64,000 nt of DNA from Paludibacteraceae bacterium (GCA_905233375.1 CAJOEJ010000004.1:1-64000), one strand, 5' to 3'. Positions 36,687 through 47,242 are shown, counted from the first letter of the stretch. The notes: generated by a model from the letters alone, not told the origin. Translations and numbers: made by a program.

Positions 36687-37742
36687 CTAACGGGTGTCTT
36701 TCGATTGCTTTATTCTCATTTGTATCTTGCGTACCTCGCGATTCAATGTATCTACTTTCCCGTTCACCTGCTGCACTTGCTCCAAAGTAACCTGCTTGTC
36801 TTCTTTCAAACCATATATATCTTTCTGTATGCTTTTAAGCATTTCAATGTTTTCCTTGAGATCCTTTGTTGACTTCTTGGTCTGACTTATGCTATAGCAC
36901 AAACTCCAGATTGCCGATGCCAGACCAACTATCACACCGATAATGCCTATATAATATCCTTTCGCGCTATAAGCCAATCCCAAGGATGAATTAAGTTTAT
37001 TGAACGAAGATTCTGATTTGAGAGCAAGCACTTCCAAGTGCGCTATGGTATCTTTAAGTTGTCTCTTTCTGGCTTTGTCTATACATCCGGGAAAAGACCT
37101 TAATAAGAAATTACAATACACCCGTTCATTAAGCGTATCTCTTTCATGCTCACACAAATCCTCCATTCTGTCCCTCATACGGCGGATTCTTGTGCGCTTT
37201 TGCAAATTCGCAGCAATCTTTTCATATGTCAGGGAATGCTCTTTGCATTCCGCATTGAATTTCGTCTCATAGTCCTCGACAAGACGTTTCACTATCTCAT
37301 TACGAACCTTTGTTTCGCTCCAATTGATAGGATTAGATGAAAAATACGGTCTTAATAAGGAATCTTCCGATTCTTCATGAAATATATGCCTATGAAAGAA
37401 ACTTTTGAAGTAATGGTACAAAGCATTCGGCATTTCCGTGCGCAACAGGTTGCAAAGAAAGTCTGTTTGCTCTTCATTCAAATCCAGTCTGTACAAAACA
37501 AAACCTCTTTCATCCGATTCTATATAGCGAAAGAACAACTCTTTGTCTAATTGCTCTCCTCCAATGGAATATTTCAAAGCGATATCATAAGAATCGGATT
37601 CTATCTGACCTTGGACGCAAAACAAAGGAAGTTCGGGAATATCGCGCAAGGTCGCCATATTTAACTGGCGCTGAATAACATGTGGATTCTCCTTTTTATA
37701 TTGGGGAATCCACAACACGTAATAAAATGACTGACTACTCAT
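36687..37742 (-). CDS. hypothetical protein with TM segment and C-terminal coiled coil
   Basis: complete ORF overlapping upstream stop by ATGA; hydrophobic YYIGIIGVIVGLASAIWSLCYSI then heptad-like helix. Confidence 0.7.
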   Translation of the reverse strand: MSSQSFYYVLWIPQYKKENPHVIQRQLNMATLRDIPELPLFCVQGQIESDSYDIALKYSIGGEQLDKELFFRYIESDERGFVLYRLDLNEEQTDFLCNLLRTEMPNALYHYFKSFFHRHIFHEESEDSLLRPYFSSNPINWSETKVRNEIVKRLVEDYETKFNAECKEHSLTYEKIAANLQKRTRIRRMRDRMEDLCEHERDTLNERVYCNFLLRSFPGCIDKARKRQLKDTIAHLEVLALKSESSFNKLNSSLGLAYSAKGYYIGIIGVIVGLASAIWSLCYSISQTKKSTKDLKENIEMLKSIQKDIYGLKEDKQVTLEQVQQVNGKVDTLNREVRKIQMRIKQSKDTR

Positions 37743-38035
37743 TTAATGGAGAAACTAACCCGTCTGATGTAGGTATAGTATAAATCGCTTAGATAGTCAC
37801 GAATAGTCATCTTTCCGAAGAAATCGGAGACTATTTGTTTCGCACGCTTGGAAATCTGGTAGGTATAACCTTTTTCGCTGGGAGCATTCACAATATATCC
37901 GATTGCCTCCAGTTGGCGCACGTTTTCCACACCTATTTTATTTTCCAGTTCATCTATATAGCCACAGGGAGTTCTATATAGCACTTCCAGTACGTCGGTT
38001 TCCGGTATGCTCCTATTGATTCTTTCTGTTGCCAT
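37739..38035 (-). CDS. small winged-helix-like protein
   Basis: ETDVLEVLYRTPCGYIDELENKIGVENVRQLEAIGYIV; translationally coupled to 36687..37742. Confidence 0.55.
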   Translation of the reverse strand: MATERINRSIPETDVLEVLYRTPCGYIDELENKIGVENVRQLEAIGYIVNAPSEKGYTYQISKRAKQIVSDFFGKMTIRDYLSDLYYTYIRRVSFSIK

Positions 38036-38260
38036 ATGATATTTAGTTTGATTTTCGCCGCAAAATTACAAAAAATATTTTATACATACAACTATTCACA
38101 CAAAAAAAGTGCCAAAATTTGCATTTTTTTTGCATTTAAGTCCATTTTCGATGTTTTTGACAGTCTATTGAATATTTTACATACGCAATAGTTTCGTACA
38201 AAATTCGTTCCATTGATTACTTTTTTGAATCATTTTTGAATATTTTGGACTAAAGCAACC

Positions 38261-38294
38261 ACAACAACCCCACCGTAACCGGCAGGGTTGTTGT
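38261..38294 (-). terminator. hairpin downstream of peptide A
   Basis: ACAACAACCC / GGGTTGTTGT. Confidence 0.65.
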
Positions 38295-38320
38295 AATCAT
38301 GTCACCACACGGGCGGAATC

Positions 38321-38467
38321 TTAGAGCGATCCTCCCGGAACCTCAGGAGCTACTTGATGTGCAGGTGCAGGTTGAGGACCGGAACCGGAGTCCAGAAGCA
38401 TTACAAATGCATCGGAACTTACCTGCTCTACTTCCATTTGGGGTTGTATGTAATTCATCTTCTTCAT
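38321..38467 (-). CDS. 48-aa small peptide A (YIQP family)
   Basis: MKKMNYIQPQMEVEQVSSDAFVMLLDSGSGPQPAPAHQVAPEVPGGSL; own TACCTTTG promoter at 38485-38500 and downstream hairpin. Confidence 0.7.
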   Translation of the reverse strand: MKKMNYIQPQMEVEQVSSDAFVMLLDSGSGPQPAPAHQVAPEVPGGSL

Positions 38468-38484
38468 AGTCTTTTTTAAAATCC

Positions 38485-38500
38485 GGTGCAAAGGTACGAC
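38485..38500 (-). promoter_or_regulatory. putative promoter GTCGTACCTTTGCACC for peptide A
   Basis: TACCTTTG motif. Confidence 0.5.
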
Positions 38501-38584
38501 AAATTAATCAAATATACAAATTTTTGACGAAAAAAATTCATTCTGCTTGCATAATTTGAGTTTTTTGCAACTAATTTTGGTATT

Positions 38585-38633
38585 TGCCCATCCCTTTCCC
38601 CTCCTTTGAGGGAGGGGTTAGGGGTAGGCTTTT
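38585..38633. repeat. REP-like imperfect palindrome at the 3' end of the 2584-aa gene
   Basis: CCCATCCCTTTCCCCTCCTTTGAGGGAGGGGTTAGGGGTAGGCTTTTAC. Confidence 0.75.
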
Positions 38634-38636
38634 ACA

Positions 38637-41600
38637 TTATTTTACCATTTTACCGGTTACATCGTACATCTGCTGATCGCGGAGGATGTAAACGTGCTCG
38701 TTGATGATTACCTTCTGAACGCCAGCTTCGTTAGCCTCAGCATTGTCCACACCGGTGGTTACTTGCGGAGCTTTCTTGACAAGGATCAGACCATAGCCTT
38801 CGTTGTTACCCTGTGCGAAGTCATTGGTGTACTCGCTCATCGAGAGGTTCCAGATGATCGATCCATTGTAGGTCAAGTACAGGTCAGCATTCTCCATTTC
38901 CGGAACACTGATTGTGTACTCACCTGCGTTCGGAGCATAGAGCGTCAGACTATACGTTGCCTGGTCGTTAGCCATCGGAGCGTTGACTGCGCAGAGCTTC
39001 ATGCCATATGCATTACCGCTAATACGTGCCACTTTCGGGGTCTGACTCATAAACATCTTCACGAGGTCTTTGTCATGCTCGTAGGTATTGAGAGCATCCT
39101 CGCTTGCCGAGATATAGAGCTTGTCTTTGGATACTTCGTTACCGAAGCGTACAGCGACATCCTTGATCTCATAAGCCTTGCTACGAGCCGGTGCTGCATA
39201 GATTGTTCCAACTTCGTCCATCGACACATCCTCTGTATCATCAGCTTTGTAGAAGAACGGAAGACCTACAGGAATCGTATTCCCCTTAGCAATGGCCACG
39301 TACTCATAAGTGTACGGATCCAGATACTGAACTTTGTGAGCAAACTGACCGCTAATCCATCTCGGGTTACCGAAACCGTTCCATCCCTTGTCGGTATCTG
39401 CGCCAGAACCGTCATATGCCTGAGCACTCATGATGTTCGTCTGGCTCATTTGGCCGGTTACAGAAGCTTTGAAGCGGAAGGTCTGAACGTCACCGTTTAC
39501 GGTCATGATGTAGAATACACCCGGTTGCAGAACGCCAGCGTATTTCTTCCAACCATATTGACCGTTAGCACGGATGTCACCATGATAATCCATGATTGCA
39601 TAATCTACACCATTCGTCAATTTAGCACCGGTAGCTGCATTATAGATGCCGCTGGTAGCGCTAACCGGGAACGGCAGCGAGAATGCGTGCCATTGGTTCG
39701 GATCAGCTTGAACACCTGCCAAACTGGTACCCAAGGTCAAGTCATAGATGATCTCACCGCCGTCAGCAAGAGTGATGTTCGTTACAGAACCCAGCTCAGA
39801 AGCCGAACCTGAGAAATCGCCATTGCTATCCGTTGCACCCATCGTGGTAGCGAAATAAACGGTCGGAGTGGTAGTTTCAGCATTAGCCACGATCTTACTA
39901 CCGTCTTCTACTACCACGTTCTCAGCCGTTGTAGCTTGGTCAATTACAACCGTGGCACCGTTCTTTGCAGTAATGCTCGGCGCCGTTGTCGGCACGTCTA
40001 TGGTCAGCGTTACGTTCGCACCACTTGCCACAATTGGTTCACCTTCGGTATAACCGAGATCAGAAATGTTAACATCTTCAGTTACCACTATAGCCTGACC
40101 GAAGAGTTGGATTTGCTTCTGGTTGCTGTTGTACAGTTTGAAGCGCGGACTACCACTGTTGTATTGGATCCAGTAGTTACCGATAGCAATCTTCACGTTG
40201 CCAGCTTCGAAGCTGATAGCCCAAGCTGTAGCATTGTCCTTTGTATCCCACTTCAGGTCACTCGTATTGCTAAGCGTCAAGTAGTTCGCACCATCCTTGG
40301 TAATATTCCAACCACCTTCTACTTGCTCAAGCGTCAGAACAACTACTGTATTCGGATACGTAGCAATATTATCTGCCAAACTTACATCATCAGTAATAGA
40401 TGCCATGTACTTGTTGCTGCCGAGGTCACCTGCCATTGCGAAGTAACTTACTTCGTCCTTTACATAACTGCAACCCAATGTTACCTGCATGCCGTTAACG
40501 AGTGCGCTTGCGTCAGTTATGAGCGACATCTTGTTCGTCGGAACACTTGTCTTTCTGAACTGAGCTACGAACTCAATATCTGCTGCAACCATCGTGAACG
40601 ATGCACCTGCTTTGTACAGTTTGTCGTCGTACTTCCAACCTTGGAAGGTATAATCGTCTTTCGTCAAAGCGGCCGGGAGCGTAATTGCGTCACCTTCATA
40701 TTGGTCTTCCATCGTCTCTGCGTCACCTGTACCGCCGTTCTTATCGAACGTTACCGTGTAGGTAGCTGCATCATTCCATTGAGCGGTCAGCGTAATGTCT
40801 GCATCGAAGGTATAAGCCTGACCTGCAACATACTCATCATCGCCGTTCTTCCAACCTGCGAACTCGCTGTGCGATTTCGTCGGAGCCTCTGCGCAGATGG
40901 TAAGTTGAGTACCCTTATTGATGATAGCCTTCGGGCATCCACCTTCACCACCGTTTGCATTAAACGTGATAGCTACTTTCTCTGCCGGCGAAGAGGTGTA
41001 CCACATAGTACCGGTATTCTTCTTGTAGAGTTGGATTGCTTCTTGACCAGCATTATTATAATAACGGAAACGATCTTGGTTATTTGCTTTATTGAAACGC
41101 AAGTAGATTGTCGAGCCATCAAAGTTAGCTTTGATCACTGCATTTCCGTCTCCGTCAACAGAGAATGTATTCGTGTAAGTCTTTGCATCTGTAGTTTGCT
41201 TCAAACCATTTGAGTTACTACTTACACCGATATAGTTACCACTATGTGATTTCAGCGTTCCTGCTGTCAAATCAATGGTAAATACAGCATTGTCAATAGC
41301 TTCAGAGTTTGCAATCACGCCATTAGCAATCGTCACAACTACCTTATTACTTACTGCATCCAAAGTAGTTAAGCTACCATCAAATGCTGCACTTGCAGTC
41401 TCATTTACGATCAGGTAGTCACCGTCAACAACAGCTGTTGCTTTCTCGTACTTGCCATAGTTAGGATCGCTGTCATCGTGACGGCTATAGATACCGTAGA
41501 GGCTAACCTCTGCAATACCTGCTTGCGGAGTATATTCCGTAATTGTTTCAGGAGCAACTGCTGTCTCTTCTGCTTGCTCATCAGTAGCCCAACCAACGAA

Positions 41601-44600
41601 GGAGAAGCCTGTCGGAGCCCAAGCAGCACCATCTTGCTCAATCGTGAACGCCACTTCTTGCTCTTTGTCGATAGATGCTTTTGCTTCACCACCTACCATG
41701 AACGAGATCTTGGCAGTAAGTACTTCTTGCCACTGAGCAGTAATCGTTACATTCGCTGCCGGCATATTGAACTGATTGTTCTCTACATCAACAAGCTCAC
41801 CGGCTGCTGTTACAGCCCAACCTGTGAACTTATGTCCAGCCCAAGTCCAAGTGCAAGCAGGCAGCGTTACTTCTGCATTCTCTAATTGGTTATCGATAGC
41901 CTCAGGAGCAGCACCGCTTACGTTCTCACCAGCCTCACCGGTACTGAACGTTACAGCAAAACGCGGTTTAGTTGCAACTACATGAACCGTGAACTCAGCC
42001 GAAGCAGCTTTGTAGATACCATTTGCTGCCACATTAGCAGTAATCGTTACGTCACCTGCTGCAACAGCATGGATCTTATTGTTAATAATCGTTGCTTTGG
42101 TCTCGTCGCCTGATACAAGCGTTACTGCTCCTTCGCTCAACGTAGTGATTGTCAGATCCTCAACAGCGAGGTCTGCTTGACCAACCTCCAACTCTGCTAC
42201 GTTAGCAACCGTTACTTCTACCTCACGAGCAAGAGAGATAACTTGTGAACTAGTCAATTCCAAGGTGTTACTCTGGTAATTCTGCGCTTTACCCTTAATT
42301 ACAACCTCATCATTAACTTGCAGAATGTTATCGTTAGTGAAGCTTGCATTATCAAGGTATTTTCCATCGTAAACATACAACTGACCTTCCGTAGAACCAT
42401 TATCAGAGATATAGTATTTCAGTTTACCGCTACTGATACTTCCTACTTGGCTTACGATACCGCGTACCCACATATATTCTGTGGAAGTAGTGGTATAAGG
42501 CTCAATCAGTACTTTTGCTACAGCTACCGTGTGCGGATCATCTTCGTTGTCGAAGACTTTCTTAACGGTAATTTGATACTCTACACCTTCACTGATAGTA
42601 ATATCACCATAAGTATAAGATACATTGACTGTATAGTTACCGGCTTCACTCATGTTATAACCCGTACATGCAGTAGCCTCCGCTTCCGGATGAGTGTTAT
42701 CGGAAAGAGTAGCAATAACCGTCGGTTTAACGAACTCGTCACCAACGTAGTACTCGGTCTTGTAACCCTCTTTCAGTACGAAGCTTACCAATGTAGCGCT
42801 ACTTACGGTTACACCGAAGTTCTTCGATGTCAGATCATCGTCACCTAACTTAGCATAAACCGTCAGCGTAGTCTCGTTCTCAAGCCACTCGGTCTTGTCA
42901 CCACAATTGAAGGTTGCACCAGCAACAGCCTCTTCATAACCATTGGTAAATACCTCTTTGACGCTTAAGTTAGCCAAGATAGCATCATCGAAGGCCTCGC
43001 CTACCTGGAATCCAGTAGTCGTTAAATCACCTACTATCTCATATGAATCGTGTGCACGTGCGGTGTACTCCAACATCCAGTTAGCTGCACCGATGTTGTT
43101 ATATTGCTCACTCCATGTACCTACAACGGTTACATTGTCACCCAGATTTATATCATCCGCAGAGGTGAAGGGTGCCTTGTTCAAACCTAAACCGTTATGG
43201 CACTTGATCTGTCCTTCGGTCGAACCATTCGCAGAGATATAATACGGAATTTCTTTGTATTGTTCATTGAAAGCGTCTTTTTGGCTAATAATACCGCGAA
43301 CAACGTATTCCTTACCATTCTCCTTGGTCAGAGCAGCAAAGTCAGCGAAGTCGTACGGCAGGTTGATGTTATATTGAGCCTCAGCAACTTCCGAGTTATC
43401 GAAGCCTTCTGCAACAGCGATAGCCTTGATGGTAGTAATCGCACGCTCACTCAAAGAGATAGCAGCTGTATATTTCGTACTGCTGGTTGAAGGAGCTGAA
43501 CCATCAATGGTATAATAGATAGTAGCACCTTCTGTTGTGCAAGCCAACTCAACACTCTGTCCTACATAGTACGTACCTTCGTCAACACTGAACGTCGGAG
43601 TTGCTGCCTGCGGCTGGCAAACTGTAGTGTAACCGGAAATAATTTGCGCTGCCTCTACTTTATATAGATAAGCAATTGTACCTGTAGTATTACTATACCA
43701 ACGGAGACCACCATTACCACTATTATAGTTATGACGCAACGTGTATGTGCTGGCGCTATTCTTAATTTCTCCATTCGTACCCAAAGTAAGTATCTTCTCT
43801 GATGCTGACATCTTAAAGTTACCTGTTGACAAGCCTTCAAGATAACGTTTAGCACCGGATACTTCGCGAATCTTCAAAGCCGAAGCCGTTCCCGACAATG
43901 CAAGCTCTATCGGCGCATTTGTTGCCGGAGTTGTGGTCATTTTACCCCAACCATTGTTTGCATCTGTTGCATCACACGAATTGAAATACCACAAAGTACT
44001 AACCGTGCTTGATTGAGCAGCAGCAATGATATACTTGGCATTCGGATCAAAAGATTGATTAGCAAGTTTAACGTAAGAAATATCGCCTTCCGTTACCGTT
44101 GCATACACAGCATAGATATGATTCTCACCCTTGTTAGGCAGCACGTAGGTTGCGCCTAACTCCGGAGCCGTTGCGCAGTCTGGATCAGTACTCCAACCCA
44201 TGAAGGTCTTGCTGCAAGGAGCAGCAGATGTCGGCAGAGTTACTTCTTCTTTCCAGAAATGATTGCCTGCAAACTCAGTTACACCGGCAGCATCGTGCAG
44301 TTTCAGAACGGCGGCCTCGTGCGTATAAGTTACTTCTACCAACACCTCATCATCCGGCATCGTGAACGAACAAGTAGTCTTGTCTTGTGAGATCGAATAA
44401 TCACCTTCGTCCAAGCCAACAACTGTCCAACCGCTGATTGTATAACCGGCATTCGGAGTAGCGGTTAGAACTACTGCTACATCTTTCAATACGTCAGCTA
44501 CTTCAATTACATCATCACCCGAGGTAGCTACCACTGTACCATTGGCACTGGTGATATTAATTTCGTGACCCGTAGGAGCACTTACGGTAACCGCACAAGT

Positions 44601-46391
44601 AGCAGTAACGGCACCCGAAACAACCGAAGTAGCAATAATATTCACAGGGTCTTCACTTGCAGCAACTGCTGTTACAACACCTGTTTCTGAATTTACCGTT
44701 GCAATATTGGTATTTTCAGAAGACCATATAACACCTGCATATGCATTAGCCGGCTCAACTGCCGTTACGCTCAGTGTCTCACTTGCACCACCTACCAACA
44801 TCTCCAACTCTGTCTTGTTCAGCGTCAGACCTGTTACAGGAATATAAGCGAACGAAACCTCTGCGATAGCGTCCGATGTCGGCATTGCGAATGTATATAC
44901 ACCATCGTTCTCGGTAGTAGTTACCTCATCAGCATTACCGTCTAATACACTAACGGCACTAAATTGATAATAGGTATCAGCAGTCGGTGTCAGCGTTACC
45001 GTTGCACCTTCTGCTACTTGAGCTCCAGAGTTGATAGCATTACCGCCTACGCTTGCAGCCAACGAACCATGTCCGCTTGCTGCCACACCGAATGTCAATT
45101 CGTGCTTTGCAGCGGGGAGCCAAGTAATGTTGATTTGGTCCATGTACATGGCACCGCTTGCCACAATGACCATATAGGTATAACTACCATCTATATCAAT
45201 GTATGCAGAAGCATCGCCTGTGTGATAAGTCAATGTTCCCAATGATGTTTCACCCGAAATTCTTGCAGTTCCGGTATAACCGGTATTGTTTCCATAAACC
45301 GTCAAAAAACGTCCATTTGTATTACTTGTACCTGTTGCCCAAATAACTTGAACGCGTTTTACGGTACCGCCCGAAGTGGTAGATGCGATTTGACGCACAC
45401 TGTTACTACTTTCACTGGTAATTTGAATACAAGCGCCACCTGAGTTCTTAGCTACATATCCGCTATATTTAGCTTCTGAGTGATTATCATTGGAAGCTTG
45501 TTTGTTAGTGAACTGTGTGTAGCTATTACTTGTAACGCCTAAATCAGTAATGGTCAACTCATCAATCACACCTCCAGCAATCGGAGTAAGGGGAGCAGGA
45601 TTTACCGTCAGTTCGTACGAAACAGTTTTTGCATTCAGTGTTTCGCTACCTGCATAAATAGCCTTAATAGTAGTCGAACCTGCCTTAACAAGCGTAATAT
45701 CTCCATTAGCATCAATAGTAGCTACTGCTGTATTGGTACTCTGGTATGTTACCTCCAAAGGCAGCGTATTAGTCAACGAGGGGAAAGAATAAGGCTCATC
45801 ACCAATTGTAACCTCGGCTTCTTCTGCACTCCAAGCGAGTTGCTCGTCCGTAACATCCGTTTTTTCTGATCCGGGATCCGTTGATTCCTCTTTCTCTCCG
45901 TAAATCTCAATCTTGGTAATTTGAGTATTATGACTCGAAGTTACCTTTAATGTATAGATCGTTCCAGCAGCTTGAGATGCAGATGCAATCGCATAGGTGT
46001 TTGTACCTGTAGCACCTGTAGTTTCAGTACTTACAGCGGAACTACCCACAAAGATGTTTTGCTTAGCATTAGTTGATGCACCCGAACGACCGGTTACAAC
46101 AATTTTCGTCGTTTTCCATGAAAATGCAGAAAAAGTCAAAGTAGCATTTTGTTTTCCCAAAATCAAATACTTTGAATTGTTGTACTGGTAACCGCCACCT
46201 GATGTTCCAACAAGAGTAATGCTGATACCATCATGTGTGTAAGTGTTCTCAGCTGTGATTTTAGTGGTAGAGACACCAAAATCATTGGAGGAAAAGTCAA
46301 TTGTGGCTTTTAATTCCTCCGCTGCCCACACTTGCCCGATGCTGAGGACGGCCATCAGCAAACAGGCGAACATTAGTTTTAATTTCCTCAT
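38637..46391 (-). CDS. giant secreted repeat protein (2584 aa): Ig-like, InlB-type, chitobiase-C-like and trefoil-like modules, T9SS-type C-terminus
   Basis: signal peptide MRKLKLMFACLLMAVLSIGQVWA; repeated VTFDKNGGTGDAETMEDQYEGDAITLPA-type units; C-term INEHVYILRDQQMYDVTGKMVK. Confidence 0.85.
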   Translation of the reverse strand: MRKLKLMFACLLMAVLSIGQVWAAEELKATIDFSSNDFGVSTTKITAENTYTHDGISITLVGTSGGGYQYNNSKYLILGKQNATLTFSAFSWKTTKIVVTGRSGASTNAKQNIFVGSSAVSTETTGATGTNTYAIASASQAAGTIYTLKVTSSHNTQITKIEIYGEKEESTDPGSEKTDVTDEQLAWSAEEAEVTIGDEPYSFPSLTNTLPLEVTYQSTNTAVATIDANGDITLVKAGSTTIKAIYAGSETLNAKTVSYELTVNPAPLTPIAGGVIDELTITDLGVTSNSYTQFTNKQASNDNHSEAKYSGYVAKNSGGACIQITSESSNSVRQIASTTSGGTVKRVQVIWATGTSNTNGRFLTVYGNNTGYTGTARISGETSLGTLTYHTGDASAYIDIDGSYTYMVIVASGAMYMDQINITWLPAAKHELTFGVAASGHGSLAASVGGNAINSGAQVAEGATVTLTPTADTYYQFSAVSVLDGNADEVTTTENDGVYTFAMPTSDAIAEVSFAYIPVTGLTLNKTELEMLVGGASETLSVTAVEPANAYAGVIWSSENTNIATVNSETGVVTAVAASEDPVNIIATSVVSGAVTATCAVTVSAPTGHEINITSANGTVVATSGDDVIEVADVLKDVAVVLTATPNAGYTISGWTVVGLDEGDYSISQDKTTCSFTMPDDEVLVEVTYTHEAAVLKLHDAAGVTEFAGNHFWKEEVTLPTSAAPCSKTFMGWSTDPDCATAPELGATYVLPNKGENHIYAVYATVTEGDISYVKLANQSFDPNAKYIIAAAQSSTVSTLWYFNSCDATDANNGWGKMTTTPATNAPIELALSGTASALKIREVSGAKRYLEGLSTGNFKMSASEKILTLGTNGEIKNSASTYTLRHNYNSGNGGLRWYSNTTGTIAYLYKVEAAQIISGYTTVCQPQAATPTFSVDEGTYYVGQSVELACTTEGATIYYTIDGSAPSTSSTKYTAAISLSERAITTIKAIAVAEGFDNSEVAEAQYNINLPYDFADFAALTKENGKEYVVRGIISQKDAFNEQYKEIPYYISANGSTEGQIKCHNGLGLNKAPFTSADDINLGDNVTVVGTWSEQYNNIGAANWMLEYTARAHDSYEIVGDLTTTGFQVGEAFDDAILANLSVKEVFTNGYEEAVAGATFNCGDKTEWLENETTLTVYAKLGDDDLTSKNFGVTVSSATLVSFVLKEGYKTEYYVGDEFVKPTVIATLSDNTHPEAEATACTGYNMSEAGNYTVNVSYTYGDITISEGVEYQITVKKVFDNEDDPHTVAVAKVLIEPYTTTSTEYMWVRGIVSQVGSISSGKLKYYISDNGSTEGQLYVYDGKYLDNASFTNDNILQVNDEVVIKGKAQNYQSNTLELTSSQVISLAREVEVTVANVAELEVGQADLAVEDLTITTLSEGAVTLVSGDETKATIINNKIHAVAAGDVTITANVAANGIYKAASAEFTVHVVATKPRFAVTFSTGEAGENVSGAAPEAIDNQLENAEVTLPACTWTWAGHKFTGWAVTAAGELVDVENNQFNMPAANVTITAQWQEVLTAKISFMVGGEAKASIDKEQEVAFTIEQDGAAWAPTGFSFVGWATDEQAEETAVAPETITEYTPQAGIAEVSLYGIYSRHDDSDPNYGKYEKATAVVDGDYLIVNETASAAFDGSLTTLDAVSNKVVVTIANGVIANSEAIDNAVFTIDLTAGTLKSHSGNYIGVSSNSNGLKQTTDAKTYTNTFSVDGDGNAVIKANFDGSTIYLRFNKANNQDRFRYYNNAGQEAIQLYKKNTGTMWYTSSPAEKVAITFNANGGEGGCPKAIINKGTQLTICAEAPTKSHSEFAGWKNGDDEYVAGQAYTFDADITLTAQWNDAATYTVTFDKNGGTGDAETMEDQYEGDAITLPAALTKDDYTFQGWKYDDKLYKAGASFTMVAADIEFVAQFRKTSVPTNKMSLITDASALVNGMQVTLGCSYVKDEVSYFAMAGDLGSNKYMASITDDVSLADNIATYPNTVVVLTLEQVEGGWNITKDGANYLTLSNTSDLKWDTKDNATAWAISFEAGNVKIAIGNYWIQYNSGSPRFKLYNSNQKQIQLFGQAIVVTEDVNISDLGYTEGEPIVASGANVTLTIDVPTTAPSITAKNGATVVIDQATTAENVVVEDGSKIVANAETTTPTVYFATTMGATDSNGDFSGSASELGSVTNITLADGGEIIYDLTLGTSLAGVQADPNQWHAFSLPFPVSATSGIYNAATGAKLTNGVDYAIMDYHGDIRANGQYGWKKYAGVLQPGVFYIMTVNGDVQTFRFKASVTGQMSQTNIMSAQAYDGSGADTDKGWNGFGNPRWISGQFAHKVQYLDPYTYEYVAIAKGNTIPVGLPFFYKADDTEDVSMDEVGTIYAAPARSKAYEIKDVAVRFGNEVSKDKLYISASEDALNTYEHDKDLVKMFMSQTPKVARISGNAYGMKLCAVNAPMANDQATYSLTLYAPNAGEYTISVPEMENADLYLTYNGSIIWNLSMSEYTNDFAQGNNEGYGLILVKKAPQVTTGVDNAEANEAGVQKVIINEHVYILRDQQMYDVTGKMVK

Positions 46392-46392
46392 A

Positions 46393-46431
46393 ATGTTTGA
46401 GATTTTAAGTTAATAAATATTGATTGTTTTG
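46393..46431. repeat. 39-bp leader repeat, copy 1
   Basis: ATGTTTGAGATTTTAAGTTAATAAATATTGATTGTTTTG, identical to 47093-47131. Confidence 0.9.
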
Positions 46432-46448
46432 TTGTTTTGTTACTATGC

Positions 46449-46655
46449 TCATGCGAAGAACCCTTCGAAGCAGAGATCTTCATCCAGATGCTCCCAATGG
46501 ATACCATAAGGCGAGAGCGTGTAGTTCTCGCGTTCCTCCGCCGTGGCATTGCGCAGACCTTTATAGTCCGCAAAATGCTCGCAAGCCTGTCTGCCATCTG
46601 ATGTCTGAATCCATACATCAGTAGGTGTCAACCATATTTTCTGAACATCTATCAT
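46449..46655 (-). CDS. DUF2442 domain-containing protein
   Basis: VWIQTSDGRQACEHFADYKGLRNATAEERENYTLSPYGIHWEHLDEDLCFEGF. Confidence 0.8.
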   Translation of the reverse strand: MIDVQKIWLTPTDVWIQTSDGRQACEHFADYKGLRNATAEERENYTLSPYGIHWEHLDEDLCFEGFFA

Positions 46656-46852
46656 TTATTAAAATACTCTTTCCAACGCACAGCAATCATTTCCTTGTTT
46701 TCTTCGACCAAAGACTCTGCCAATTTCAATTCCGCCGGTTTCAACCCCTTATTATCCAGCAACGTTACTTCCGGTTCGACTTGGAAGCGCGCCTCCGTTC
46801 CAGCTTTCACAACATGCACATGTATAGGCTCATGGTCGTTCGAGTAGAACAT
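46652..46852 (-). CDS. DUF4160 domain-containing protein (N-terminus apparently truncated)
   Basis: FYSNDHEPIHVHV; ATGA overlap with DUF2442. Confidence 0.75.
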   Translation of the reverse strand: MFYSNDHEPIHVHVVKAGTEARFQVEPEVTLLDNKGLKPAELKLAESLVEENKEMIAVRWKEYFNK

Positions 46853-46885
46853 AAAACGAATTCTTCCCTTCTACTCGCGTCCATC

Positions 46886-47089
46886 TCAACCTAAGATTTG
46901 ACGAAACATATCATCTACACTTTCCGCCTTATAAACACGTCCCTTGCGCACATCTTCCAAAGCGGCATCTATAGCTTTGCGACGACGAGGTTTCAAGCGC
47001 TCTGTTATCACCCCAAGCGAATTAAGATACTGGAATAAACTCTGTCCCGCTCGAGTCCTCTCATTAATATGTACTGCATAACATGCCAT
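46886..47089 (-). CDS. 67-aa antitoxin-like/hypothetical protein
   Basis: complete small ORF; its 3' half is duplicated at 47217-47340. Confidence 0.55.
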   Translation of the reverse strand: MACYAVHINERTRAGQSLFQYLNSLGVITERLKPRRRKAIDAALEDVRKGRVYKAESVDDMFRQILG

Positions 47090-47092
47090 AAT

Positions 47093-47131
47093 ATGTTTGA
47101 GATTTTAAGTTAATAAATATTGATTGTTTTG
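47093..47131. repeat. 39-bp leader repeat, copy 2
   Basis: identical to 46393-46431. Confidence 0.9.
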
Positions 47132-47242
47132 ATTTGTTAAAACCTGATCATTTGTGACAGACGATAGTGCCCCAGTTCCTTAAACTCTTCCAATGTCAAG
47201 AGTTCCTTGCTCTCCAATTCTTCCCTTCTACTCGCGTCCATC

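Noticed and set aside
38694-41213. Plus-strand ORFs of 372 and 425 aa, and similar ones to 60 kb
   Set aside because: Antisense to the giant repeat proteins; whole region is one long open minus-strand frame with signal peptide and C-terminal signal.
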